From positions 17,209,300 through 17,273,299 of the forward strand of contig CM042558.1 in assembly GCA_023630585.1 (NCBI GenBank): 64,000 nucleotides of DNA. Reading direction: 5' to 3'. How positions within the stretch are numbered: position 1 is the first letter of the stretch; each line of letters begins with the position of its first letter. A program made the position numbers and the translations under genes. The stretch is from Cranoglanis bouderius. Its lineage: Eukaryota; Chordata; Actinopteri; Siluriformes; Cranoglanididae. This document shows positions 45,830-59,258 of the stretch, one piece after another. Under the pieces are notes generated by a model, which worked only from the letters and a program-made list of their open reading frames with translations, made no database searches and was not told where the DNA came from.

Positions 45830-46235
45830 TATATATTAAAAGTCTAGAACTTGATTCAAGAATGACATTGAGAGGATTAGAAGCATGAGTTCTAATAACA
45901 AAATCCAGCACTATGTGGGAAACTCACACAGAGTTCTAAAGGCACATATTTTAATGAAAAAAATTTTTTAATCTAGAACTACATTCCAGAATCGCAGGGG
46001 GAGTTCCAGAAAGTTCTAGAACATACTATAATAAAAATAAAATTCTTTAACTACATTTCAGAATTACATTGAGATTTTTATTACAGTAATACTGTAATAA
46101 AAATAATCAAATTACATTCCAAAGTCACTTTGAGAGCTCTAGAAACATACAGTATATATATTTTTTTTAATTAGAATTATATTCCAGAATCAGATTGATG
46201 TTTAGCAGCACGTACTATAACATAATCTTTCATCT
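45830..46235. repeat. Degenerate 60-75-bp tandem repeat
   Basis: Five or six diverged units share a (C)TAGAACT(A)CATTCCAGAATCACA..GAG core, an AGTTCTAGAA(A/C)CATA segment and ATAATAAAAATAA tails. Units start near 45842, 45900, 45972, 46045, 46105 and 46160. No open frame of note. Confidence 0.6.
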
Positions 46236-46239
46236 GAAA

Positions 46240-48097
46240 CACTACAGTAGCATGAAGAGTTGTGCAGGTTCGACTGTACTGAAAGTCGCACATATACAGC
46301 CTCATGCACATCTTTAAACAGGAAGAGGGATCAAAGTGCACAGTAAACTCCACCGTTACAGCATAGGGTGATTAAATTGGATTCAAATTATATACTAACA
46401 CGGTTATTTCTTACTAACATTATGCTGAAGAGTGGCTATATCGTGACTGGTCTCATTAATTCACAACATGTCTACAGGGAATCAAATCCTCTACTTTCTT
46501 CTCTCTACCGCCTGGAAGTCAAATTTAATGTAATTATAGGAGGAAAAAAATATTTTGGCCCAATCACTACCCAAAACACTCAACCTGAGTTTACAAAAAC
46601 CAAAAAGATGTAAATACTGGAATAAATATGACTCAGCTCTCCAACATCTTAATGGGATTTTCCAGTTTAAAACCTCATCAGCTTTGTTGGGGATCCATTT
46701 GGCTGCAAACGACCGTTTCTTTAGTTTCCGATCCCTGCCTCAGATCTCAAGGTTGCAAAACTGCTATTAATTGGGTGCTAGAGCCTGAAAGACTGTTTCA
46801 TCTGTCTCACCAAACTGTAAGCGATATAATTAACATGTGCTGGTTCATTTGCATTTAGCCACTTAGCATACTGTAATGTTTTCACACAGATCCGAGGATC
46901 GCAGGTGCTTTTATACGGACACTACAGCTGCGGCTGATTAGCATGCTGTAAACACGAGTGCATAATTATGCAAGTTTTTACTCATAGATGCCGTTTCGGG
47001 TCAGCACATTTCCCATTAATAAGAACTAAGGAGTGGAACTGAGACACATGGGCTGCCAGACATTGCAGGAAGAATCCACCATAATGACTTCTATTAATGT
47101 CCAAATGATATCTGTAACTTATCTAGCAAACAGCAACATGATAGTTCTTGCAAAAACCTGGCTGAAGTGCACAAATGACTGTGTCTACTGAGGTTCCTGT
47201 CTGTGAGTATGACAAGAACAGGTTTAGTACATATTGTTATTCCTGGTGTCCATTATATTTTAAAAACAAAGCCACCCATCCACCCATTTATACACTCAGC
47301 CATCAATCTATATACATCCAACCATCCATCCATTCACCCATCAAATTGTCCATCCATCCACTTGTATATACAGTCATCCAACTATCCATCCATTTGTCCA
47401 TCCATCCCTACATCCAACCATCTATATATCCATACATCTGTCCATACATCTAACACCCATCCATTTGTCTATCCGCCCACCTGTACATTCACTGGATTTC
47501 ATCATATTGGTTTTGTCACTGTTTTATAAAAGCAATGAAAGAGTCTAGGTGTGAGTTACAGCGAACTGCTCACTGTAGAGGAGATTTTAGACACTCCACT
47601 TGGCATCATGCCTAAGAACACCATTACCTGTGATAAAAACTTTAATCACTTTAATCACTTTACGTAATGCATGCCCTCAACTGCTTCTTATTTTGTTGGC
47701 AATCACTTTGCACACATAATACAACATTAAATATCACAATGACCTTCCCAACCTCTTGCTATATAATAACATAGTTTGGATGGATTCTTGCTGTAACCCT
47801 GATCATCCACTCAGTAATCCACTGATTACCGTTCTCACCTCTGCTTTCATCAAATTAAAATGTTTTAATTATTGGTAATGTAATTAACTTCTACTAATAG
47901 ATCTTAAACCTCCTCCCTAAAGCTAATTGATTCCTCTGACTTGCACCAACCTCCTCAGCCGAGACCTTTCCTTTAATTATCGTCTTGTTTTGCATAAACA
48001 GTCCCTCAGTCCCAGAAGCGGTTCCACAGGGAGATGCTGATTGGCTTCAGCGACACTCCCTATGGCTCTGATAATCCACAACGGCCATCACTGTCAC

Positions 48098-48143
<46 letters not shown>

Positions 48144-48950
48144 CCCCGCAGGAGATACTGTTTAAATTGGGGACAAGTGCAGCTGTAATTACTGCTACCA
48201 TTAAATATAGAAGGGAACCACAAGGGTAAGAAGACAGAGACTAAGCGTACATAAACAAACATACATGATAAATATTTGTTTGGAAAAATTCTACATCTTG
48301 TATACTGCTGAAGTGAAGTATTATGTGTTATAAATTGTTATAAATTGATCTGTGAGAATGCCGCTATGATCATATGACCAATAATTTAGGGTTAGTACAC
48401 AGAGATCTCGCTGTAAGGGTGCAGCAGGTTTTATCCGCTCCTCTCTGGAGGGATGGAAGTGACAGACCCGGCTGGGTGACATGTCATTTCCAGTGCGGTG
48501 TGGCATCACCGTCACTACATGTTGCACCACTGGGGTGAAAGAAGAGCAAAACAAGTCCCGTGACAAATATAACCCTGCCGGACTCAAGTGCCGTATCACT
48601 GTCACAAAAGTTCTTGCTCCGGCAGGTGAATATTCTTTCAAGGTCTTGTACTTGTAAAACATTTTTCACAAACTTCGTGACTCTAGAATGCAGGGTTATT
48701 GGCTTGAATGCCAACATAGATTTATACAAGTAAATTCAAAGGAATTAGCACAAGATAACTTGTATGAAATATTAATGGATTCTCCCAGAGAGCAGACCAT
48801 TCCAGGACAAATACTGTAACACGCAGGTTGATGAGACAGGATGCAAGTGCAGGGTGTGTTTTATTTAAGCTAAAAGAAAAGTCAAACAGGCAAGGTAACC
48901 CCAGTAATCCAAGTAACACTTGGCATAACACCTAGGGGCATAACATAACC
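46240..48950. other. Intergenic, no gene seen
   Basis: Includes a short CATC/CCAT array at 47270-47490, related in composition to the big array, and an (AC)n microsatellite at 48101-48141. The part 46860-47110 is repeat-poor with TGATTAGCATGC and GCATAATTATGCAAG words and might be regulatory. Frames of 60-110 codons here lack support. Confidence 0.5.
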
Positions 48951-48954
48951 ACCT

Positions 48955-49105
48955 AGCTGGATGTTTTTAGACAGTCAGAGGAAACCAGAAAACCCTGAGA
49001 AAACCTAGGCAAAAACAAGGAGAACACGAGAAACACAGACAGAGACCTGAGTTCAGGATCAAACCAAGGACCCTGGAGCTGTGAAGAGGTGAACACAATC
49101 AGGTA
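48955..49105 (-). mobile_element. tRNA-derived SINE fragment
   Basis: Read on the minus strand, GCTCCAGGGTCC, TTGGTTTGATCCTGAACTCA and GTCTCTGTCTGTGTTTCTCG match the head of the fish SINE type also seen at 6550-6640; GGTTTGATCC is a B box. The 3' part GAGAAAACC..CC and AGAGGAAACC on the + strand completes a common pattern. Diverged copy. Confidence 0.6.
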
Positions 49106-49179
49106 ACAAAGGCACATGGCAAAACAAACAAAAGCACATGCTTGTCGCCATGGGAACTGCAATGTGAAGGGGGAATCTA

Positions 49180-49923
49180 TGAAACAATATGGTCAACCGT
49201 TGCCACACAAGGGTCAGAAACTTTTACTCGAAAGTGGTTTTACAGAACATCATTTGAAGTGCAGTGGCTTTCTCCTTGCAACCCTGCCATGCACACCATT
49301 ATTGTTCATGTTCTCCTGATTGTGGACTCATGAACATTAACATTAGCCAATGTGAGAGAGGCCTTTAGTGGCTTAGATGTTATCCTGGGTTCCTTTGACA
49401 CCTATTACTTGTCTTGCTGTTGGAGTGATCTTTGTTGTTCGACACTCCTGGGGAGGGTAACAATGGTCTTAAATTTCCTTCATTTGTACACAATCTGTCC
49501 GAGTGTGGATTGGTGGAGTCCAAACATTTAGAGATGGATTTGCAACCTTTTCCAGCCTGATGAGCATCAACAACTCTTTTTCTGAGGTCCTCGAAAACGC
49601 CTTTGTTCATGCCGTGAAACACTTCCACAAAAATGTGTTATGAAGGTTAGACCTTGATAGAGCCCTGTTCTTTAAATAAAGCAGGGTGCTCACTCACTCC
49701 TTCAAATTAACTGCTAATCCTAGAGGTTCACATACTTTTGCCACACACAGATATGTAATATTGGATCATTTTCCTTAATAAGTAAATGATCAAGTATAAT
49801 ATTTTTGTCTCATTTGTTTAATTGGGTTCTCTTTATCTACTTGTAGGAAAATCTGATGATGTTTCAGGTCATATTGCTGCAGATATGTAGAAAATATGCT
49901 TCTCAAACTTTCAAGCGCCACTG
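49180..49923 (-). mobile_element. Truncated Tc1 element, N-terminal half
   Basis: The right terminus (TTTCAAGCGCCACTG before TA 49924-49925) and about 170 bp of terminal repeat are present and match the family at 23300-23824. The left end is missing. On the minus strand the peptide from about 49610 reads MNKGVFEDLRKRVVDAHQAG and KGCKSISKCL, the Tc1 N-terminal helix-turn-helix. It then falls into frameshifts. The catalytic domain is absent. Confidence 0.85.
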
Positions 49924-49929
49924 TAATTA

Positions 49930-50871
49930 TAGGAACATTAATGCTAACACTTCGAAAAGGGAATGAAAAGCTTCGAAAAGCTCCTCCAACCTCCAGAGGA
50001 AATCATTTCTGTGATGAAGACCGGCACTGCTAATTGATTCATTTTATCTCTGATGCAATGATGGAGTGTCTCACAAACACAGGGTTTTTGCTGCTGTTAA
50101 TGATGCATGCGACTCATCTACTGTACATGATGCTATTGATTTTGGCAGAAATATGTACTTTGTACTAGAACAATGAACTTTGTAATGTGAATGTAGCCTT
50201 TGGCATCTCTGTACACTTCAGTATTATTCTCTTCGAACATTCATCAATTCAGCCACTCTAGCTGCTGCTTCGCCCTGACCTGCACCAGGATATGGAGAAA
50301 AATCAATGTCTCTTATGAAGCAAGAACTTATACAAGAGCTGCACATTTCAACAAAGCGTCCCTCCTGACCTGAACCACTCCTGCGGGTCAAAGTGTCTCT
50401 TCTCCGCCGCCTGCGAGTAACACACTGAGAACGAAGGAAAAGAGGGTGAATTGGCTAAATGGCCTGGTCTTGTAACTCCCAGAGAGAGTCTGAAAGAGCA
50501 GTTAGTCAGGTCAGAGCTGCTGTTTCAAATAACCAGCAAATAACCTGTAATACTATACCTTTGTGTAACAAGCGGGAGTGCGAAATGTGCAGGATGGACT
50601 AACCATTTTTTCCTGGAACACCTGCTCATTCATGCAGTTGTCCAATTAACCACTCATGTAATGCAATGCATATAATGATGAAGATACAGGTTAAGAGACC
50701 GGCTCAAGCTGACAAGTCTACAGTAACAACCATGGAGAACAGAAAACATCTCAGGAATGCACAACAGGAGACAACCATATTGGGTTCCACTTCTATGGGT
50801 TCCAATCTTCATCTATAGCAGGTCTAGATAGCAGTTATAAATGGCATTCATCCTGTATTTCTAATACAATC

Positions 50872-50904
<33 letters not shown>

Positions 50905-53515
50905 CATTTTTATTATTACTGATCAGCTGGTAGTTGCTCTGCCAGTGTTTCCAGTAAAGCACTCATTGAATTAAAGGTCATTCAGCTGAAACTGGGACAG
51001 AAGTGGAGAGGAAAAGAAAGAGATTGCCAAGGGGGAAAGTGTGAGAGAAACAGGAAGAGAGAAGGAAAGTGTGAGAAGGGAAGCTTGTGAGTGTGTGAGT
51101 GTGTGTGGTGTGAATGCGTCAGAGAGAACAGAAAGGCTGAGAGCAATGCGAGTCACCGACGGGTGACGGCACTATGCCACACGACATGAAGGTTAGGAGG
51201 AGTTCAGAGTCTGACTGTGTGTACAGGACATGTGGAGACCCAGTACATATACACTCACTATCTCTCTCTATCTCTCTCTCACACACACACACCTGAAGGC
51301 CACTTCTTAGACATGTCGCCAGTAGGAATATGTCTACAGTGAGACGTGAGTCAATGCAAGAGGCTTTCATTTTCCTTTTAAAAAGATAGTCTATCCTTGA
51401 GACAAATCAGATGGCTCAGGGTATTTTTTTACGTCTCTTTGTTTAAAGCGACGAAAGTGACACTCGGGTGAGAGAGAAAATTGGGCGACTAGAAAAGTTG
51501 GATTTTTCTCTCTAATTAGCTTTCATTCTGGCACGTTATTTTGTGTCAGAGACGAACATTTCACTCAGAGCTTCATAACAGCAGTGTGAGATCCAAAGGG
51601 GCCTCCGGTGTGAGGTGACGTTGGCAACGCGAGCTTGGGGGGGGGGTTGTAGTAAAAATTTTCACAAGACAGGTTCTCTCAGTCAAAGTCTCATCATTAA
51701 AGAGAAATGTTGCTAGTTTCAATGAGTTATTGCATCATGTCTTTTTTTGGTATGCCACAAAATTCAAAAACATTACAGAAACTCCTTCAAATGTCCAACA
51801 TAACTGAACATTAAACACCAACATGTCATTCCCTTTACTGAAAAACACATAAAATAACAATTCATCCCTAAATTTACTCTCCTAGTGTAGTCCCTTGCAA
51901 AGCATGCTGGGAACTTCAGAGCCACTGCCCAGTTAGTTATGTCAACAAAAATGATTCATGTAGTTTTAACACAAATGAATTAAGTAAACTTCAGTTGTAA
52001 TTATATTAGGTGGATTGAACACAATGAAATTAAGTTCTGACAAAATGTTCAAAAATCGTGTTACTTTAGCTCATTCTAATTCATTAAACTGAACAAGACG
52101 CAAGAAATCATTTTTTGAGTGTAATTCAACATAGCTAGTTACAACTATTACAAAAGGCTTACAGCTAGTTAGGTAGCTAAACTGTGGAACCAGGACAAAC
52201 TTCTTAAGATTATCAAAACAGACTTCCATGAAATGAAATTGCTTCTGCTATATGAACAAATAAAAAAGAAAAAAAAGAAGCAATTCTTTGATTTGATTAT
52301 CCATTCTTAGCCTGTTTTTTTTGTTTGTTTGTTTTTTTGTCAAAATTGCATTTTAGTGCTGTTTTAGTAAAAATAATAAAAGAACTGAAAACTTACACCT
52401 GAGTTGTCCTCCATGATCATCCAACTTCACTCATTTGTCACAAACACACATCCAGGTCCAGGAAAAAAGCAAATATGATGATAAAACTAGCTAAAACACA
52501 GAGTTCTGAGAGATTATGGTCTTCAGTGTTTGGAGTTTCCGGCTTTGCTCAGCTCTCCTGATTATTACTAACACCTGTCCTGGAATTAGCCTCGTTACTG
52601 TCCTGACTGGTGTGTGTGCAGAGGTTCTGCAGTATTTCTAAGCTTTTTAGCATTCATCTGTGGGGTATTTTGCAAAATTGTGCCAATTTCTTTGTATAGA
52701 TGAGTATTTTTATAAGCTGATTACTTGAATTTTGCCTGCAGCCATGTATTACAATCACAGTTTGTGAAACAGATTTAATAAACACACTCAACACATAACC
52801 AATCCCGCTCAAACTGTCAACTCACAATATGAGAAAGATCGGTTTTATTAGATTTATTTCAGTTCAATTAATAAATCTAATAAGTTTTTAGTTGTTTACT
52901 GTTTCGTTCGGGGTATTTTTGAGGGGTTCAAATTGATCCAGTCGTGTTGGATCAAGCACTTGATAAAAATTATAGACCTTAAGTACTTTAAATCCTTATA
53001 TAAACACTCAATCAATGTTTCTCAATCCTGGTCCTGGAACATCACCACCCTGCACAATGTGCTGATGAATTATCCAATGCAGGGTTTTTGGTATCTCAGT
53101 TTGCTTGTGGGAAAAAAAAAAAAAGAACTGACCTTCAGACCTTCTAGTCAAGTAAGCAATCCATAAACATTTACACAAGACTTTAAACCAAAGACTAAAG
53201 CCCTGTTTGCTCAGGATTAGTTTTACACAGGGAGATGGGGGTATGTAGTTATTCCTGGAGAATCTCTGGGATTTTAATCACATCTGAATCAGTCATGTCA
53301 GTAAATTTGTTTACGGATAGTAGTGTATGTATGCATCTGGAAAGATTACGCAGTATTTTACCTTCTATAAAATGAGCAGTAAAAATAATCCCAGATAACA
53401 TATAGTGCTTCTGTTTTTGTGCATATCTCATACTAAATAGTTTTAGATCTTCAAATGAAACACAACATAAAACAAAGGCAACCTGAGTAAACACGCAATA
53501 CATTTTACAATTTTA
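49930..53515. other. Intergenic, no gene seen
   Basis: Contains an (ATT)n array (50872-50905), a GA-rich block (50995-51080), a CT/AC tract (51258-51290), and a dispersed-repeat-like segment at 51890-52130 (AGCATGCTGGGAACTTC through CATTTTTTGAGTGTAATTC). At 53010-53040 CTCAATCCTGGTCCTGGA resembles another common fish repeat. No exon is supported. Confidence 0.5.
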
Positions 53516-53519
53516 TTTA

Positions 53520-54800
53520 TTTATTTATTTACAATTGTATTTATTTATTTTTACTGAAGAAAAAAAAGTTATCCAACACCTATCATCCATGTGAAAAACC
53601 TCTTTAAACTTAAAATCTGGTTGTGCCACCTTTAATAGCAATAACTGCAACCAAACGCTTCCGATAACTGGAGATCAGTCTTTCACAGCGCTGTGGTGGA
53701 ATTTTGGCCCACTCTTCTTTGCGGAACTGCTTTAGTTCAACCACACTGGAGGGTTTTCGAGCATGAACTGCCCGTTTAAGGTCCTGCCACAGCATCTCAA
53801 TTGGTTCAAGTCAGGACTTTTTTTTTAGCCATTCAGAGGTGGACTTACATAATCCAGTTGCGCTTCAGTTTCAACTTAGGAACTGAAGACCGGACATTCT
53901 CCTTTAGGATTTTCTGGTAGGAAGCAGAATTCATGTTTCCCTCAATTATTGCAAGTTGCTCAGGCCCTGAAGCAGCAAAGCATCCCCACACCATCACACT
54001 TCCACCACCATGCTTGACCGTAGGTATGATGTTCTTTTTGTGGAATTCTGTGTTTGGTTTACGCCAGATGTAACGGGACCCCTGTCTTCCAAACAGTTCC
54101 ACTTTCGACTCATCGGTCCACAGAACATTCTCCCAAAAGGTTTGAGGATCATCAAGGTGTGTTTTGACAAAATTCAGATTAGCCTTAATGTTCTTCTGGG
54201 TTAGCAGTGGTTTTCACCTCGCCACTCTTCCATGGATGCCATTTTTGCCCAGTGTCTTTCTGATAGTGGAGTCATGAACAGTGACCTTTATTGATGCAGG
54301 AGAGGCCTGTAGGTCCTTTGATGTTGTCCTTTTTTTGACTTCCTGGATGAGTAGTTGCTGTGCTCTTGGAGGAATTTTGGAAGGTCAGCCACTTCTGGGA
54401 AGGTTCACTACTGTGCCGAGTTTTTCCATTTGGAGATAATGGCTCTCACTGTGGTTCTTTAGAGTCCCAGAGCCTTTGAAATAGCTTTGTAACCCTGCCC
54501 AGACTGATGTATTTCAATCACCTTCTTCCTCGTCATTTCTGGAATTTCTTTCAACTTTGGCATAGTGTGTCACTGGGTAAGACCTTTTAACCAACTTCAT
54601 GCTGTAAGTGTTGATTTGTCTGATTTGTCTAGTCCAGCTGAACCCAGTATAACACAGTATAATATCCAGATGATGTATAAAAGGACATAGAGAAGTGATG
54701 CTTCTGGAGGTTTTAATTGATGCTGAGTTTGACTTAACTTGGAAGGTACAACGAGTGAAAAACTTGGACGCCTCTATGTTCAACAAGCTATCCATCTAAC
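53520..54800 (-). mobile_element. Old Tc1-like remnant
   Basis: Transposase-derived sequence runs in the minus orientation from about 54560 to 53610, flanked by AT-rich (TTTA)n sequence on the left and unique sequence on the right. Clear intact terminal repeats were not identified. The copy is more decayed than the other Tc1 elements in the window. Confidence 0.8.
53610..54560 (-). pseudogene. Tc1-like transposase, multiply broken
   Basis: Pieces in order on the minus strand: a decayed N-terminus near 54560-54420 (PKLKEIPEMTRKKVI-like helix), then from 54102 MELFGRQGSRYIWRKPN and IIPTVKHGGGSVMVWGCFAA to KILKENVRSSV, then after a deletion of the second Asp region the block LTNQ..-type sequence, and finally MLWQDLKRAVHARKPSSVVE to EWAKIPPQRCERLISSYRKR and KGGTTRF at 53610. 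The segment around the catalytic Glu is out of frame and the second Asp block is missing. Several indels and stops make it inactive. Confidence 0.88.
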
Positions 54801-54804
54801 TGTA

Positions 54805-55631
54805 ACTGAGTGATGTGTGTTTGCCTCCTCAAAACAGCGAACTGTATAGTCAGTGTTATAGATTTAACAAGCAGATATGTCTGTATGTAGATTGATCTAA
54901 AGTATCTCATTAGAAAATTTAAGAAATGCTACGTTTTTTACTGTTGATGCTGTGAGCAGATGAAATCAACCCATGTTGATTTTCTGAACTCGGGTTGTCA
55001 GGAGACCTTCCCAACTATCCAAGTAGGAATCCCTAGGAGTTGAGGAGGCATTTTCTTTCATTTTTCCTAGTCGGAGCTTTGGTTAGCTCATATACAGCTT
55101 CAGTTAGCAGAGGTAAAGGCTACAGACATGTTAATGTCATGTGATTTACTAAAGATCAAGCACAACTTGCAGTTTGCTTATAAAGGCGCTTATAATAAAG
55201 GTCAAAGCAATCAGTTCGTATTAAAACGGGGTGTATGTAGTACGCCGGGAATTTGTGTGCGTTTACCGTGAAGACACACCCATCTCTGAGCTCTTATTAC
55301 AGATGTCCTATGGCAGCTTTATGATGTTATCAGAGATATGTCCAGAAATCTAATCCTTTAGATTAGATTTAATCCTTTAGATCCTTTAATCCTTTAGAAT
55401 CCTAATCAAACATGCCGAACATGGATGAAGTTCAACATTGACACTCAAGTGGAAGTCATTGTACATTATTTTTAAACAGCTGAAGAATTACTCGTGATGT
55501 GACACACAGCGTCGGTCATGACTGTGATCTAAAGATCATCCTGGACTCCTTCACTCGACTCCAGCAATGAAAACAGGGCATAACAATGAACAAGTTCAAT
55601 TAGAGCTGTGTTTGAAGTTCCAACACACACA

Positions 55632-55669
<38 letters not shown>

Positions 55670-56355
55670 CACATGCTCACTGAAGAGGTGAAACCGGTTC
55701 CTTGCTTGAAAAGCAGTACATTTTGTTAAGTTCACAGCTGCAGTGTTAAACAGGTCCTGAAAATACACTGTGGAGGAGAAGCGGAGCTGTGAACTGTCAG
55801 CGGCGTGTGTCCCGAATGCATCTGATTAAAGAGACGACCTGAATTCCGAGATGCTTTTAAGATCACACACTTTCTCCCGAGCTTGATGCTGTACCACAAA
55901 TGCATAAAAGTACAAATTAAAGCGAGCAAAGTATATAAAAGCAGAACTAAAAGGAGCACTTTAGAGAGCCCTGGAAGGTCAATACATCCTCAGCATGCTC
56001 TCTCAGTGGGTGGGTGAGTGTGTACTGCAACAAGACAACAAGACAACAATCCAAAATGACATCAGATGGGGTAAAGTTTAATCATGACCTTGTAAGCCTC
56101 AAGGACTTGTTTGAAAACTGATGTTGAAAATAATGTGGCAAATTTTACGAATGAGACGATCCAAAAGGTGTTCATAAGATATAAAACAGAGGCATTAATG
56201 AAGGCAAAGAGAGTTATTTATAATATTTATATCACGTTTAGAGAAGGGGGAGTGAAAACTTTTACACGGATGTATATTATATAGCATACAATGTTCAGCA
56301 CTTCTACTGCTAAAGGCTACTTCATGTAAACATCTACTGAATGAAATGTGCATGA
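54805..56355. other. Intergenic, no gene seen
   Basis: An (AC)n microsatellite lies at 55622-55660, and a local TCCTTTAGAT/AATCCTTTAG duplication at 55350-55400. Otherwise unique. Confidence 0.5.
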
Positions 56356-56359
56356 CTTA

Positions 56360-56680
56360 CACCACAGTGCTGCTGAATTCTCGATTCTGATTGGTCAGAA
56401 GGTGTTGATTAATTTTCTATAACAGTAGCTCTGGCAATAGTGAAAGATGTAAATCAGATCACAGGTATGACATATCATTCGTTAATAAATAATACAAATG
56501 TAATCATTGGTCAGTTACTGTGGTATAATAGGAATAAAACACTTCAACACTGTTCCAGGAAAATAATCTGGGAACAGTAACTCTGCTTCATGACACCAGC
56601 ACATTGTTGATTATTTTCCTTTAACAGCACACCCTGATGTTTTTTACTCCTTACATAATGAACATGCAGATATTTTGATA
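56360..56680. repeat. Palindromic dispersed repeat, copy G
   Basis: It starts TTACACCACAGTGCTGCTGA, then CTGATTGGTCAGAAGGTGTT, AATTTTCTATAACAGTAGCT and CTGGCAATAGTG. The right part holds AAAATAATCTGGGAACAG and CTTCATGACACCAGCACATTG, CTATAACAGCACACCCTG-like. The GGAGACTCC core is deleted. Confidence 0.7.
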
Positions 56681-57009
56681 TTTTACAGCAATGTACAGTA
56701 TATATTTCTTAATTAACTGAAAATTATACATCCTTGCAAATTCATAACAAATTCCATATGAAACGTTTTCAAAGTGAAAACTGAAGTTAGGGTTAGAAGC
56801 AGGTTTGTACGTTTTCTTGTGACTTTATTCACACAGAATGGTTTATTTCAAGACTAAAACTCCTTATTCGGGCCAGGTTTTGATTTGCAATAATAATAAT
56901 AATGACACATCCATTAAACTCCACAATAAATGCACTTACTGTACACTTTGCTAGCCAAAAAAAGTGGTTATTTTAGCCTTTCCTGCTTTTCAACTACTTA
57001 TTATGGAGG

Positions 57010-57440
57010 GAATAAAATATGGTGGTGCTGCTTATTGGGGTCTGTTGCGTTTATCATTATAATTACCGAATTCTCAGTGACCTGGGACGGCCTGCGACGA
57101 GCAAATCTCCAACCAGCAGCATGAATATGCAATTACTCCTCAGCAAAGCCGAGATAAACCCTGATCAAGCGCCGGTCCCTGCACGGCTGCTTATTTTACT
57201 GCATTCTATTAGAATATCAGTGAGAAATAAGAACAGAAAAGAAGAGAGAGTGTGTTTGTGTGAGTGTGTGTGTGTGTGTGTGTGCCATTTTTATCCATCC
57301 TGCCATTTCAAAGGTGTAGTTTATCCAGAAATGCAAATGAGACCAGAAATTAATTACACTATCATTTGCAGCTCCCTAACTAGCCCCAGTTATTTATCAT
57401 TCATTATTAGCAATGTTAATTGTAGACAAAAATACTTTTT
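57010..57440. promoter_or_regulatory. Candidate conserved enhancer-like element
   Basis: Two repeat-free parts (57020-57200 and 57305-57440) flank a GT run (57262-57284). They contain POU/octamer-type words (ATGAATATGCAATTAC and ATGCAAATGAGACC) and homeodomain cores (ATAATTACCG, AAATTAATTACAC, TTCATTATTAGC). This pattern is common in neural enhancers. No conservation test was possible. Confidence 0.35.
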
Positions 57441-57942
57441 GAATAATTTGGCACAGAAGGTGAAATAGACAACAGCAATAACAAAAAGAGTGAGATGAAT
57501 ACTGTGTTTTAATTAAACGGCAACCAGAACGCACTCGCTTTTTCACCCTGAGTGACCTAAAAACTGACTTTTTCAAGCCAATCTGTTAAAATTGTTCAGC
57601 AAAAAAATGACATTTTGACTCAAATCACTTTGCTGCTTTAGTTTTATGCTAAACTAGGAAATGTTGTCGTGTGTGTGTGTGTGTGTGCAGAGAAGACTTT
57701 AAGTGAAAGATGTATGTATTTTGTGCTATAACCTGACAGCGCACTGACATAATGTCAGACCAGTGAGCTACAGATGTTAACCACTGGATTGTTCAGCTCT
57801 GGATGTAAACTGACAATAGGCGTTAGTTTCTCTTCCATCTTCCTCAACAATGAATGACTGAAGCCCCGCCCTCATCCGTCTACTATTGGCTGACACGTGG
57901 CCAGTATGTACCAGTGTTATTTTTTTTAGCTTTGGCATGCAT

Positions 57943-57948
57943 TGGTGT

Positions 57949-58015
<67 letters not shown>
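57943..58015. repeat. (GT)n microsatellite
   Basis: About 70 bases of GT with one TTT interruption. Confidence 0.95.
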
Positions 58016-58019
<4 letters not shown>

Positions 58020-59023
58020 ATAGATGACTAAATTGACAGAAAAAAAAAGCGATAAGTCAGATTTAAAGCAGAGTTTTGAGTACTTGACAACATGTATTTG
58101 AGGTAAAGAGTGTTTTTCGTGTCAAATGAACATGGTTTCTTGCTAATTAGTTTAGGGTTAGGGACAGGACTAGTGTCCATTACCTTTTCTTACATGTAAT
58201 TCATATGAAATCAAACGAAATCCAACCACGTCGCAATGGTTTTTCAGGATTTGTCCCAATACATTTGGATTTCAACAAGTTGAATCTGTCATTACGTGCT
58301 CTAACCTCTTTCACTTCACATTAGCACGAATACAAAGACAAAGCAAACTCAAACTGTCACAGACGTGAGAGACAGCAGCACGCACAGGAAGATCCTCCAG
58401 ATGAACCCGTGAGCAAGACAAAGTGACACGCAAACGCAAACATACGGGCTAATTAAAGCCCAATCTCCACACACACACACCCCCAACCATCTGACATGTC
58501 ATCACAGCTGAGGGAAACACACACATCAGCCTCAGCGGGATGCGTTCAGCGGCTTCGGGGTAGAAAAGTTTCAGGAGGAGGAGAAAACCCGTGAGCCGAA
58601 GACGCACACCGTAGCGACTGCACTGCCTGCAACACACACCATAATAAATCATCACGTTCTCTGACAACAAAAGCTCTTTTTCAAGAGAAATCCCCGATTT
58701 CCATTCTTTCCCCTTCTCTCCTCTCCATCTGTTTCTGCCTTGTCATCTGGTACTAATTAGCCAAAGGAGGTAGAAGGAAAAAAGTCAGAAGAGAGAAGGA
58801 GAGAGAAGACAGAGGATGTAGAGCAGTAAAATTTAAGTGACGGAGAAAGCAGTTGAAACTGAAGACAGCTGAAAGCAAAGAAAGAGAAAATGAGTGAAAA
58901 GTAATAAATTACAGCTGCTCCTGGGGAACTTCACTCTCAAATCAACACTGAAAAAGTTTCAAGTTTCATGTTTCACTTTTCCAATACACCTGAAAGCACA
59001 ACATCAAATAAATAAAAAAATAA

Positions 59024-59151
<128 letters not shown>

Positions 59152-59258
59152 TTATTATAAACACGGATTTCAGTAATAAACGCTTTAATTACCTTATATA
59201 TTTTTTATTGAGCATTAATTCATTTCATTCATTAATTCAATTCCAGAGTGCCCTAATT

